A DNA stretch of 64,000 nucleotides, taken from NCBI GenBank assembly GCA_003008705.1, contig PDUO01000054.1, forward strand, positions 190,160 through 254,159, given 5' to 3'. A program made the translations under genes and the position numbers. Under the pieces are notes generated by a model, which made no database searches, was not told where the DNA came from, and saw only the letters and a program-made list of their open reading frames with translations. Source of the DNA: Pezicula radicicola. Taxonomy: Eukaryota > Ascomycota > Leotiomycetes > Helotiales > Dermateaceae. Positions 35,925 to 46,785 of this stretch are shown piece by piece. How positions within the stretch are numbered: the first letter of the stretch is position 1; every line of letters begins with the position of its first letter.

Positions 35925-36450
35925 ATTGTAGCTAAGCGGGGGGTTATATACAGAGAAGACGACCATTTAGATCTCGTCTGTCTATATCTTTACTACCGCA
36001 ATATCCGGGTTGTTGTAGCGTATTTATCGATAGGCTAAAGTTGAGATCCTCTTGTTTACGTATAGGAGGCTGCGTTTCCTAACTCCTTCTTCTGCGTGAG
36101 TCGGCTGGTACAGCTGCTAGAGGCGGTGATTGACGTGGGTCTGGTATGCTGTAACTGAAGGTTCTTGGATAAGGAGGACGTCTATGTCTTGAGTTTTGGG
36201 GTCGTCGATGAGGACCTCCATGCCAGCTCTTGATTTCATGACGTTCAATTGTAGTATTCGGAGGTTTGTGGTGGTCATTGAGTTGAGTTGGTTGTAAGGT
36301 GTCCCGTGCAATCTTGGTCACCTGTTGGATGTGCCTCGTTACAGTCAACACGTCTTGCTTCTGTGTTAGGAGGGCAGTTTTGACGATCATGATCTCAGTA
36401 TAGTATCTGCACCGTATGCGTTCTTTACACGTCCATGCTAGATGGCCGGC
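35925..36450 (-). mobile_element. Tad-type LINE fragment, RIP-damaged
   Basis: On the minus strand, from right to left, the end of an ORF1 with zinc-knuckle-like remains (HLAWTCKERIRC) is followed by the start of ORF2: LRILQLNVMKSRAG, DVLLIQEPSVT and RKRSLLYVNKRISTLAYR. These are the N-terminal endonuclease motifs of fungal Tad-like non-LTR retrotransposons (N in LQLNV, E in IQEP). The copy stops after about 150 ORF2 codons, at about 35930, near the GH43 3' end, and contains in-frame TAA, TAG and TAA. Reverse transcriptase is absent. It is a dead 5' ORF2 fragment. Confidence 0.7.
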
Positions 36451-36545
36451 TCAGAATTTTTGTGACCGAAAAATTACCAAACCGAAAAGCCACCATTCCC
36501 TCTAGACACCACCTAGTTTACTTAGGTTCACCTTAATCAGACGAC

Positions 36546-37986
36546 ATGCCTGATCTAGCACACTTCCATCCGGAAATTACTGCTCACGTCTTCAACTATG
36601 CCATGAATGGTAACCGTGATGCCAAGTTACTGGCCAGATTCTGCCGTGTCAATCGGCAGTGGAACGCACTTGCCACCACTCGACTCTATATGAGGTGGAC
36701 GTACCAAAGCGAGAAACATTCCATCGAATCACTCTTGAAGTTTTCCGTGCTCCATCATCCGCAATAATCAGATTTCATCTCTCGTTCGGACTGTAGATGT
36801 TCGCAATTGGGCTTTTCTAAACGAAATTGTCGAGCCAGATTTCCAGGTTGATGTTGCACCAGAGGAGGTACTTCTAGTACAACAGGTGTTTCGGGCAACT
36901 GGAGTAGGTGAAGAGGCGAATTGTACGATGTCCGATCTCAAAGCAGGCGATTGACAGCCATTTATGGCCCTGCTCTTTACCCACTTGCCGAATCTTGTCA
37001 CAATGTCCGGTCATGTGTCTGCATACGACGCTTTCTAGGTAGACTCCTCCATCTGGCCTTAAAGAATCACAACGATAGACCCCCGACACCAGAATTTCGG
37101 GATCTAAAGGAACTCTCGATACTTAGCGAGTGGGCTAGGCCTAGCTGGGACGGCCCTGGAATTCCCGATGACCTCTACAGGTTGGGTCTAGAATAACTAG
37201 CATCAGTTTTTAGCTTGCCACGATTAGAAAAGCTAGCAATATTTTCCTTGGATGTCGAGGATGCCCTACATCACTATGGCCCCAGAGCTGGGACGTCCTC
37301 TATTACACACCTTTCCCTCGTTATTCACGAATATTCAACAGCCATGGCTCCAGAAACACAGGCAATTCTCGCCATGTCAAAGGCATTGATTAGCTTGTCC
37401 TCTTACCAAAACGACTGCTGCCTAGTCCCGCTGGGACCTAAAGACCCTCTTCCAATCTCGAATGCCCAGATTTTCTCGACCCTAAATATGCACCGGAAGA
37501 GTTTAGAGTACCTAGTTATCTATCGAGACTGCACTGGAACCTCGCCTCATGTGCACCACAAAAATATCTTGCACTTCGGCTTGCTTCATGAATTCCAACG
37601 CCTCAGAGAAGTCTGCATTCAACCAGGAGCCCTTCTCGGCGGATGTCATGAGGAACCCATAACACCTTTCCGCTTGAAGGACGCTCTTCCCGCTAGCCTC
37701 GAGTCATTAACTCTGTACGGAATCAATGGAATGGGGAACCATTAATTTCCATACCACATGGCACAAGTGGAAGTCATACTCCTTTAAGACCATGATGATT
37801 GGTAGATGCTAGGTCGCAGCCTTATGAGGGTTGGGCAAAGCCAGTCAGAGTCATGAGAGCGTGTACAATATGATTGGAGTTGACAAGGCTTTCAAGAATG
37901 CGGCGGTTCTGTATGACAAGCGTCAGGCCACGAATTCGGGGCCAATATGGTACGAAGGGATCATGTCGCTGTTTCCCTCAAAATGA
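36546..37986 (+). pseudogene. F-box protein, broken
   Basis: Starts with an ATG at 36546 and an F-box-like helix set (FHPEITAHVFNYAM, then LLARFCRVNRQWNALATTRL). The frame shifts near 36766, where a normal continuation is QISSLVRTVDVRNWAF, shifts again near 36920 and near 36980-37020, meets TAA near 37194, then stays open from 37215 to 37745 through leucine-rich text such as LPRLEKLAIFSLDVEDALHH and LPASLESLTLYGINGMGN. The family-like C-terminus FKNAAVLYDKRQATNSGPIW lies at about 37890-37960 and ends at TGA 37984-37986. F-box proteins are substrate receptors of SCF ubiquitin ligases. At least three frameshifts make this copy dead. The composition is normal, so decay was by indels rather than RIP. 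Confidence 0.65.
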
Positions 37987-39293
37987 GTTAATTATAAGCA
38001 TTAACTAAATGAACGTTCGATCCATTTATCCTCCACCCTATAAAATCCAATCCTTATTTATATAAATATATATAAAGAAAATTAACTTAAGAAACTATCT
38101 TAAAGAAGAAAAGTAAAATACTAAAAGAAAACTAAAAAATATAAGAATACTTTTAATCTTTAAGGCTTAAATTATAAATATCTTATACTCTAGTAGATAT
38201 AAAAATAATCTCCCCGCGAGGGTAACTAACTCTAAAGGATTCCTTTATTAAAGTTCTATATATTCTTTACCTTAATCCTATATTTTATATAATCTAAATA
38301 GCTTAAGAACTATATTTAGAGGTTTTATATATCTTGCGTAGTCTTTCGCTTTGCGTCTAAAGGCTTCGTTTTTATTCGTTTAAAGGTAGGGAGTTCAGTA
38401 TTAATAAATCTACGCATCTATGCCTTAAAGGGAGAAGAAGATTTAGGAGGCTATTATTAGGATAGTAGGTAAGCGCAAGCTGAATAGATCATACTCCGAG
38501 TAGCTACAAAGCCATTATAGTATTGCTTAGAAATATAGTTCCGAATCGCTATACATTCATGACTATTCAATAGTCTCTTACTTCCATTACTCTACCAATG
38601 ACCTTTAGAAGTGCCCTTAATATGGTTATTAACCGTCCGAGTTCTCAGGTCAAATATACGCGCTAACTCTGCACCAGTAACCCAGAGATGAGTTCTCTTA
38701 TATTCTATTGCTAATTCCATTCATTGGTGATTTTGGCCAGGCAATTGAGGAGCCTGGGAAGTCGGTGAATGCACTGGGGTAAAGAAAAATATATTTTAAG
38801 ATAGAAAAATACGTGAAATTTGATTAGAAAATCAAGCTCTAGGTATTATAACACAGAACTGTTTCACATAGTTATGTGACGCTGGCCATTTCATTGACGG
38901 TATAGTGCCTCAGCAAATACGGCATTATGTACTAAGTTTATGAACTGGATTAGCTAGTGCTGGCGGGTATCGGGTTTTTCGATCTTGGGTGTTAGCTCAA
39001 AAGAGTAATAAAACCCGCTATGCGCAAACTCGCTTTTAATTCGTTGGATGACCTCGACCCGACTATGGGCGGCTTTTTGGTTGACCTACCTGCGATCAAG
39101 CAAAGACAAACATCAAAACCAGTAATTTACATCCTGCTGTCAAGTTCTAGAAATCGCACCTTTACTATCGTATGATGATGTTGGTCAAGCCTAGAATACT
39201 CGAGGGTCTTATATTTATATAATCTTTAAGTTCGACTAACAACCCTTTCTACCACAATCATCTTTTGAAGTCAGAATTTCCGACAACTTTATA
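37987..39293. other. AT-rich spacer
   Basis: 38030-38350 is strongly AT-rich; 38400-38700 is moderately so; the rest has no supportable frame. The right 100 bases may hold the promoter of the DUF3445 gene. Confidence 0.45.
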
Positions 39294-40249
39294 ATGGACT
39301 CTGTATCGGGAATGCTATCCAACAGTCGCATGACGGTGGTGACTGCTGTTTTGTGTTTTGTAGCGATTATATTCAAATCTCTGCATCAGTCCATTAAGAG
39401 TATGTAGTTACTACCGAATCCTCATGTCCTGTGCCGAAGATAGCACTTTAACCGCAATATTGATCATAGCTAATTCTCTTCAGAAAGGCCATTGCCTGTC
39501 ATCAGTACATTCAAAACACCTAAACCAGCACCTTTATCCGATATCGACATGTCTAAGAAACCTCCTATCGCGTACCGACCATTCAAGTATGGAAATGCAC
39601 CAGTGACAATGGGTATCCGCTCTTTGAACTGGGACGAATGGATCGAGATGGACTCTAACTTCGTTAAATACCATAATATTAAATGTAAAATGCTTGATAT
39701 GCATTTCAGCGATCACATAGCTTGTGCGGATAAACCGATAGTCGTGGCAGCTTGTCACGAAATGTTAGAAGAGCTCGTAGCATACCTCTCTGGCCGGTAT
39801 CCAAACATTTTTACCGTGGCAAAGAATTCCATCTACAACAGCCTTACTAAGGAGATATTTCCATTGACAAACTGTAAGCCTATGTCAAACCAATATGGCA
39901 GTCTTATCACAATAATATCAGCGACTTCTATCTGACATTTGTATTTTAAAACTAGTATCTCCCACCGAGGCTCTCGCCACATCTGCAAAGCTTGTCCAAG
40001 ATGACCAAGTCTGGCGCATTAATGTTCACTATCCGCACCTACTTCGAGCCCATGAGCCAAATCGCTAAGGAACCGCATTGTCCCGGCCGATTGGCCAATG
40101 CTATTCGGAACTGGAGCCCAGAAATGGCAGAGTATAAAGGCAGTAACCTCTGGGGTCACATTCTTTTGCCCTATTTAGATGCAGCTCACGAAGCCCAAGT
40201 AGACAGCGGGATTTTGGACAAGGCTCCTGAGACTAGCTATCCATACTAA
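39294..40249 (+). pseudogene. DUF3445-family protein with internal deletion
   Basis: Exons 39294-39399, 39484-39873 and from 39956 join in frame (introns 84 and 82 bp). The product begins with a membrane-anchor-like helix (MTVVTAVLCFVAIIF), then the DUF3445 opening YRPFKYGNAPVTMGIRSLNW, and reaches TEALATSAKLVQDD. At about 40003 the text jumps, with a change of frame, to SGALMFTIRTYFEPMSQIAK, which is the family's C-terminal region, and ends ETSYPY. By comparison with the usual 330-400-residue family length, about 100-150 internal residues are missing, so the core is lost. DUF3445 proteins are related to a haem-dependent oxidative N-demethylase subunit; this is family knowledge. The copy is surely inactive in its present form. 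Confidence 0.7.
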
Positions 40250-40453
40250 GGTCCAAGCTATCTTTTACTACTGCATTATAGAGGTGGTATTGAAGAGTTT
40301 GAGGTGGCAATACAAGGGAAATATACAGCGAGACAAATAGGATAGGACACATTCATCATATTATGAGATACTAGCGCCATCAAAAATATGCAATCCAGCA
40401 TTGATCTTAACGATTCCTTCCCATGTCAGTCAATGTCTGTCTTATCGTGTAAC

Positions 40454-42898
40454 CTAGCCAAAAAAGCTTTGCAGCTTGGTATCCATTACGACCTCAGTCC
40501 AGTGGCAGCTCTGCCCCTTATCCAACCTATCCCAAACCTCCCTGACCAGACTTTTCGCCGTTGAGATTGGCTTCGGAGGTAGACTCCGTTCAAAACAATA
40601 CAGCCTATCTAGGATGAAAGTTCGTGCCTTTGCCGTCTCAATATCATCGTGGCTTATATAGCCTTCACTTGGTAGTCCAGCTTCCATCCCTAAGGCGTTT
40701 GAGTGAAACCGTAACTCACTTGAGACACTGATTAACAGGATGGGTTGGATACAGCGCGTCCCTGACGAAGGATGGATATTGCGGAGTTGATCGATGACAA
40801 AGATGGCAAGGGAGCGGAGGAAGCTCTCTACTTGTAGCTGGCTTTCGTCGGAGTCAGCAAGGCCTAAGCGCTTCAAGACCAAGTCTGGGAAGGATCTGTA
40901 AGTCTGAAGCAGGCCGGTCACTCGATATGCTTCTAAGAGGTGTGTGAAGTGAGACTTGGGCGTCCTGAGATCGCCTGTATCGCTTATACCTTCTAGAGAT
41001 CGGCCATCTAATTCCAACAGAGCCTCCTCATATCCCTGGGCTTTTTGAATGTCCAGGAGAGCTTGCTCAAGATCTTTTCGTTTCGAGAAGTCTCCCGTTC
41101 TTAAACGGTTTCGTTGTTGCTGGCCTAAAATGAAAACTTGAGCAATGATGTCTTGAGCAGTAGTTGCTGAGCCGGTCCACGGGTGGGGGCACTGCAAAGT
41201 TTTGTTCGGAAGATGAAGATAGTTGCTCTGTGCTAGAGAACAGGATGCATCCTTCCTAGCCATGGAGGAACGAGGTTCCTTATCAGGTACGTTATCTACA
41301 TATCCTACAGCTCCTGCAATCATTCTCCAGTAGATTAGTCCGTCCTTAAAAAAAGTCTTAGTTCGCTGCTTATCTATGGATAACAATCGGTCATTGGCAT
41401 AAGTTCTCTTCAAAAGAGCTTTTGCAGCATCCAGGTAGCCAAAGCCAAGATCTTGTGCGTCGTGCCATGCCGTACTAAATCCAAGAAGGTAGCAAGTCAT
41501 AAGTAGGTCTTCTTGTAAGCCTGTATCATTTGAAAACTCGAGTAGTTTTAGACCGCTTTGTAATTGTGCCGCCGCCTCGGTCTTTGACTGCACTGCGATG
41601 ATTCCCATTTGTGGCAGTTGGTCATTTAAGCAGGCTGCGGCCATGCTCAGCATGCTGTGATAGACTGGCGCGGATCGTTGCCATAACATATCGATGTGCA
41701 CTCTTAAAGGATTGGATTTGCAATCGAATGTAGAGAAAATAGGGCAAACTCGGTTGAACCAATATTCGATGAGAAATGTGGGTATATGAAGAGGTTGAGT
41801 CTTTACTTGTGTTGGCCTAGGTTGGCACACTACCTTGCAATGCGTTTTATTGCTTGGAGAGGTTTGATCAAAGTTATCCGCGGTGCCTCCTTCATCTGCA
41901 TCTATCAAGTTGAATGACTGCGAAAGGGGCGTGCTCGATCCTCCATATCGTTGAGCGTCGGATTGAGTGGCTTGCGGCCCATCTTTAGAAATGACTATGT
42001 TATGATTGCTAGATAATTCTATCTCCCCGAGTATTTCACTATGGATGCTTGCGTCTCGCGAATCTGTGATATTTGGAAGTACATGAGCCATTGTAGACGG
42101 AGATGACGAAAGTTGATCTTCGTTGAGCTTTGTTAGTGAAGCATTAGCTGTGTTTCGAATCATGTGAAAGTTCTCCAGTGATTGAGATACGTCTACTTCA
42201 GTATTCATGAGGCCGAGATTGGCCGTATTCTCGCTAATGGTTGTGGTCTTTGGGGTGATTTCCATTCGCGATGCGGCTATGTCCGAGCCAAGGCTGTCAT
42301 AATTGAAGAGAATCTGGTCGGGGGGGAATTGCGAGCCGTCTTGTGTAGACTGTCTCATCGACATATTTTGAGGAGGGAAGGCGATGATATTCTGACCAAC
42401 CCAATTACATAGTGAAATATCTGATAGGCCGAAGTTGTCGTATAATGGCCAATCTGAGGGGTTTGGGGGAGCACGGCCAGCACCTTCTGGGAAAGGAGAC
42501 AGCGAATTTGAAGACTCAACGACTGTTCCAGCAGGCTTTTCAGCATTTCCATGAGGTGGAAATTTACCCGTTGCCTGAGAAAGTGACCGATGACCTTCTT
42601 TTACAGTATTTATTGCCTGGTTCTGCTCTGGAGGTTCAATGATACGACGTTGATGCTTGACTGGCCATTTCAATGCCTGCGGATACCCAGGGCAATTCTT
42701 CTTCCTCGACGTGCATTGCAAACAGGATGGCTTTCCTTCATCGCACTTGATCTTTCGTATGGCTTAGCATATAGGGCTTTGTGATACACTAAGTCGGGAA
42801 GAGTTTAGAATACATACTCTCCTAGTTTTGCATCTCTCACATCCGTTATGTGACTTTTTAAGTCTCCTCCGGTTCACCACGGTTGTTTGGTTGTCCAT
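40454..42898 (-). CDS. Zn2Cys6 transcription factor, large
   Basis: Predicted 792 residues from two exons (42818-42898, 40454-42751). The 66-bp intron (GTATGT...AAG) splits the zinc cluster: GCERCKTRR joins IKCDEGKPSCLQCTSRKKNC, restoring Cys spacing 2-6-6-2-6. Residues up to about 300 are polar and low in structure, probably an activation or linker region. From PTFLIEYWFNRVCPIFSTFD on, the text matches the fungal-specific regulatory domain of the PF11951 type (MLSMAAACLNDQLPQMG, FTHLLEAYRVTGLLQ). A nuclear regulator is expected. Its targets are not known; it converges with the dead DUF3445 gene and lies 4 kb from the P450 block. The open frame of exon 2 has no other need for introns, but short in-frame introns cannot be excluded. 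Confidence 0.85.
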
Positions 42899-43768
42899 TA
42901 TCCGTAGCTACCCTTGCCCTTTGCTTTGAGACGACTGAGAAAGAGCCGCGGTCAACAGCGGATAGGTCTTAGGTTGTAGACTATTTTGTGATTATTGTCG
43001 TCAATGCCAATAAGTAGATAAGACGACTAGTCGTGATGTTGAGCAGGTTAGTTAGATTGTCGCTTAATTAGAAAGTGGGGAGCGGGGGAACATGACGCAC
43101 GTAAATAACTGATAAGCGAAGTAAGTAGGAAATAGAGGATGCAACGAGAATGGGAGCTTTAGAATCTGCTGGAAGGGCCAATCACTAAGTCACGATATAG
43201 AAAACGGCTGAGAAGAAAAGCCCAAGAATGGCGGTCTATCACTGCTTGTTGCCTGAGAACCGAGGTACAAGTTCGGCTCGCGGCAGATTACATTCCGGAG
43301 GATTAGAAGGACTTCTATTCGTCAATCTAACTATAACATATAGGGAGGGGGCTTTTACTAATATGTATCACTCCTGTCAATACCTACACCACACTTCTCT
43401 GAAATCATAATTCCATCGATTCGGCTAATGTTAGCATAGCAATCCGCCTCAGTGTCCTATCAAGCTGCCTAAAAGGGTAAGGCGCAAGCACTAGAGCTGA
43501 GTATCAGTCGTATCTTTAGTTGCTTAACATCCAAGTTATGGACCATCGACCTTCTCTCTTGGTTATTAATAATACTCGTTCAATTGTCAGTGCTTTTTAG
43601 GATGGAGTGAAATATCTGGATAGAAGGTTTCGCCTGCCAGCATAACATACAGAAAGGAAAGGAATCAAAGGCATCAATCTCCCTCTCTCGCAAGCTCCTC
43701 CCACACTTATAACCGCTACAATCGCACAAAATATAAGCTAGAATTCGCTGAACAATATTGCCGGAATC
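42899..43768. other. spacer with promoters
   Basis: Promoter side of the large regulator and of the small gene that follows. No other gene is seen. CGGTTCACCACGG near 42870, just inside exon 1, and scattered CGG triplets were noted but not assigned. Confidence 0.4.
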
Positions 43769-44065
43769 ATGCCCACAGGTTCCGCCAACACTCCTCTGTG
43801 GAAAGCATACTTCAAGCCACTAATGAAGCCATTTACATCGCTGTAAGTTAGTGAATAGCCTAGAAGTGGCGAGCAGAGATGGAAAGAAGGAAGCGAGACT
43901 ATTGTGTCTCGTTGAGTAGCCAGAGTACCCGAGCCCGATGGCTGGGATAACGCTCTAACCGATGACGCTGCAAAAGATGACGAAGATCGTGTCTCCTTTG
44001 CCGCATTTTGCCCAACTATCGAGTATCGATGCCATCGTAAAGGACAAGACGACAGTGAAGATTAG
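43769..44065 (+). CDS. small two-exon hypothetical protein
   Basis: An ATG at 43769 opens a 74-nt exon encoding MPTGSANTPLWKAYFKPLMK and a few more residues. It ends at a consensus GTAAGT donor. An 81-bp intron ends in CAG at 43923, and the second exon (43924-44065) continues in frame with VPEPDGWDNALTDDAAKDDE and SFAAFCPTIEYRCHRKG before TAG. Total 71 residues: basic and aromatic at the start, acidic in the middle, three-residue acidic tail. The good splice sites and even amino-acid usage support a real gene too short for most gene finders. I do not recognise a family. Confidence 0.45.
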
Positions 44066-44307
44066 TAATAGAAACTGAAAGGACAGGAAAATTATTGAGC
44101 AGAGAAAGTAGTTCTCAAACGCCGCTGCTGTTCAAGCCATTCGATATTATACTGTGTTCATCCTGCGGATTTTTATTCCAAAAACGATCTCTAGTAGAGC
44201 GCGAAGGCCCTGAATATCTACTACGATATATTTTAATGTCACATCTGCCACAACGTAGAAACTTTGCCGTAGCGGGTTATTATCTAAACCCCCCCAAATG
44301 ATCCGCA

Positions 44308-44342
44308 TCCAGGAAATCTCCGCTTCCAGGAAATCTCCGCTT
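44308..44342. repeat. 17-bp tandem duplication
   Basis: Two adjacent copies of CCAGGAAATCTCCGCTT. No coding context. Confidence 0.7.
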
Positions 44343-44697
44343 ATAAAGCTCTAAAATCCGAGTCCCACTTTTAAAGGTCTTCATGGATTCAGAGAAGAGT
44401 CCCATCAATAAAGTAAATAAATTGACCCTTGGTCTAAAAGATAATTATAGCCTATACTATCTAGTACTTGATATGGACATTGCCGTACGGAATATCACCA
44501 GTAAACCTCTATATCATTTGACTACCAATATTACACGAGGCGATTGGCTAATAAAGGGTTGTTGAAGCCAGGTGGATAACAAATGGTCAATCCACCTTCT
44601 CAAAAGGGATCAATCGATTTCTAGTTAATGTTCTTACCTTGCCTGAAGCAACCCCACTCTTCTTAATCTTAATCCTTAGGTACAGTGGGGTGAAATA

Positions 44698-44803
44698 AGT
44701 TTATATCCCCCCCCTCATCGGTCTCAAAATTACGCACTTTCTAAAAAGTGCAGTCATGACACCACCCCGAAGCGGTCTTGGCGATAAGGGGGGGGTACAA
44801 ACT
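44698..44803. mobile_element. 106-bp MITE-like element with C8/G8 ends
   Basis: The left end AGTTTATATCCCCCCCCTCA mirrors the right end, which read on the minus strand is AGTTTGTACCCCCCCCTTAT; the similarity continues for a few bases with one indel. TA flanks both ends (44696-44697, 44804-44805). A smaller inverted repeat (GCACTTT...AAAGTGC) lies inside. Too short to code. Interpreted as a foldback/MITE element of TA-target type. Confidence 0.55.
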
Positions 44804-45158
44804 TAGATAACGTAAGATACTGTACGGGAAAAGTTTAATTTGGACGATCGACCTCCCCAAAACGACTTAGTCATCACGTGGTATACTATCTCAGCTTGTG
44901 TGGTTGCGAAAGCGGTTATTAAATTGTTCTACGGAATTCTACAGTAAATACAGCCGTAAATTAGGCTTATATAAGCCGGCACCCACAGTTGTGGATTTTA
45001 GAGCCAGTGCTGATATTTAACCAACAGCGACAAAAACACCACAAACAGCGAGAACTTGATTTCTGAAATCCGTAAAGCGTGAACACATCTAGCAGTCCCC
45101 CTTCCAGTCAGTTGAATGGCCTGAGATTGTCCGCATTGCCCAGTGTGACATAGGCATT

Positions 45159-45540
45159 ATGGTGACAACGTGGCCTCAAGTGACAGCATGGCCCACTGAT
45201 CCCCATAAGTATGCTACACAACTCAGCGAGTACCTCAGGAAAGCACTTACCGGCATTGAATCTACCAAGGAACAGCCTGTTCCAACATTCTTAGTTAGAT
45301 AATGATTGCATCCATGAGCGTCCTCATCACCAAATTCCAGAATGCCCCCAATGTCAACAATATTATGCAAGCTCTGGCAGCTATGCAAACCGACCTCAAG
45401 ACAACCGCAAATGTAGTGCAACAAACAGTAGAAATGAACGAAAGGGTAGTTCTGCAATTGATCTACAAATTAGTAAGGACGTACGCTGCCGGTTAGAGAA
45501 CTGTACTTTGGAGGATTTGCTTACACTAACGACAAGGCAA
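45159..45540 (+). pseudogene. retroelement gag/ORF1-like fragment
   Basis: An ATG at 45159 opens MVTTWPQVTAWPTDPHKYAT and stops at TAA 45300-45302. The adjacent frame continues with IMQALAAMQTDLKTTANVVQ and QTVEMNERVVLQL. This helical, Gln/Thr-rich text resembles the N-terminal gag-like or ORF1 segments of fungal retroelements, but no polymerase or protease is present. It is followed immediately by the 628-bp pogo-like element. Low certainty on family. Confidence 0.35.
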
Positions 45541-45583
45541 TTTCGCTCAGCTTGAGAAATCTATAATCTAACTGCCCGTGGTA

Positions 45584-46211
45584 CAGTACTAGGCCATAAT
45601 TATCCGGCCACCCACACCACACAACCTAACTCACTATATTCAAATTATAATAACTTTTTACTTATACGAGCAATAAAGCTAAAATTTTATAATATTAAAG
45701 AAAAATACTTAATACTTAATATATTTAATTCTTAAAACTCTAGTATTAAAATTACCCTAGATTTAATATATAATATAAAATATAAGTACTTTTATATACC
45801 CTTTAGAAATCTTTAAAAACAATATACTTCTAATTAATTAAAATAAAAATCCTATTAAAGCCTTAAATATATTTAACTAATATAAATAATACTAAGATTT
45901 TAAAAAGATTTAATAAGAGTTACTACTTTATAAGGGTTTAAAGTTAAAGGTTTAGATTTTTTAATAAAAAAAGTAACCATTATATAGAAAAATCAAGATA
46001 TTTAATTTTCTAAAAACTAAAAAGAATACTAGACTATTATAATACTATTTATACTCTTATAGCTATTAGATAATTAATATATATATATAAAATAATCTAT
46101 ATTTAAAATTTAGGGTATTATTAATAACTAAGTTCTAGAGATATTACTATTAGAAGTATATGAGTTTTGGTGTAAAATCGGCAATGTCCGGATAATTATG
46201 ACCGGTCACTG
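45584..46211. mobile_element. 628-bp pogo/Fot-like non-autonomous element
   Basis: The left end CAGTACTAGGCCATAATTAT continues CCGGCCA. The right end, read on the minus strand, is CAGTGACCGGTCATAATTAT continuing CCGGACA, so the two ends match over about 26 bp. TA occurs on both sides (45582-45583 and 46212-46213). Ends starting CAGT next to a TA target are typical of pogo/Fot1-type fungal transposons. The interior is extremely AT-rich with no open frame, as expected after RIP or of a MITE. Insertion separates the gag-like piece on the left from protein-like debris at 46214-46590. Confidence 0.7.
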
Positions 46212-46213
46212 TA

Positions 46214-46785
46214 TATTAAGGAGCTTCAATGACATCTCCTAGGTCTGCTCAATAGATCGCATAACAACCTTGCTAAACTTTTAGCATCATTGAAGAATAC
46301 ACTACCCACAGACAGCGATTCAGTATCCGACCCCAAGCTCCCACCCTAGGGGGAACTCATCACTCAAGGACAGGAATTCTCGGACGTCCAAACTTGGTTC
46401 ATTATGGTCAATCAAAGTCAAAGACATCAGCATAGTGGACAATGCACCAGCCGCACTAGATCGCCGACCGCCAACAGGCTCAGTTCAACACCCGCGAGCT
46501 CCGCGTCCTCACGCCGCAGCCTGCAACGGCGCGCCGATGAGAGTGGGAGTCGACAGATAGCGGCTTGTTCAACGGGAGAATGGTGATTGTAAAGATCATT
46601 GAGGTTCGTGATAGCTGTATACAATAAAAAGTTCACCGTCTCGTCATCCAAGCTCATATGTTCCACATCGCCTCTCCATATCCAAGCTCAACACTCTTCA
46701 TTTTCATCAACATCTCCCAGTCCGAGGACCACTCTCGCGACGAAATTTTACCAAACGTTCTTCCCTCCACAAGTTCCGCTCGGCT
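46214..46785. other. spacer with protein-like debris
   Basis: 46240-46590 has a plus-strand frame with one TAG (LASLKNTLPTDSDSVSDPKL, then a Ser/Arg-rich run). It may be a retroelement piece. The rest is the 3' flank of the P450 gene. Confidence 0.35.

Larger units (their letters stand above)
44066..45158. other. spacer with small repeats
   Basis: Holds the 17-bp tandem pair and the 106-bp TIR element listed separately. Short frames at 44095 and 44383 have no family resemblance. Confidence 0.4.

Noticed and set aside
36079..36390. 103-codon minus-strand frame as an independent gene
   Set aside because: It is the overlapping end of the LINE ORF1 and frame shadow of ORF2.
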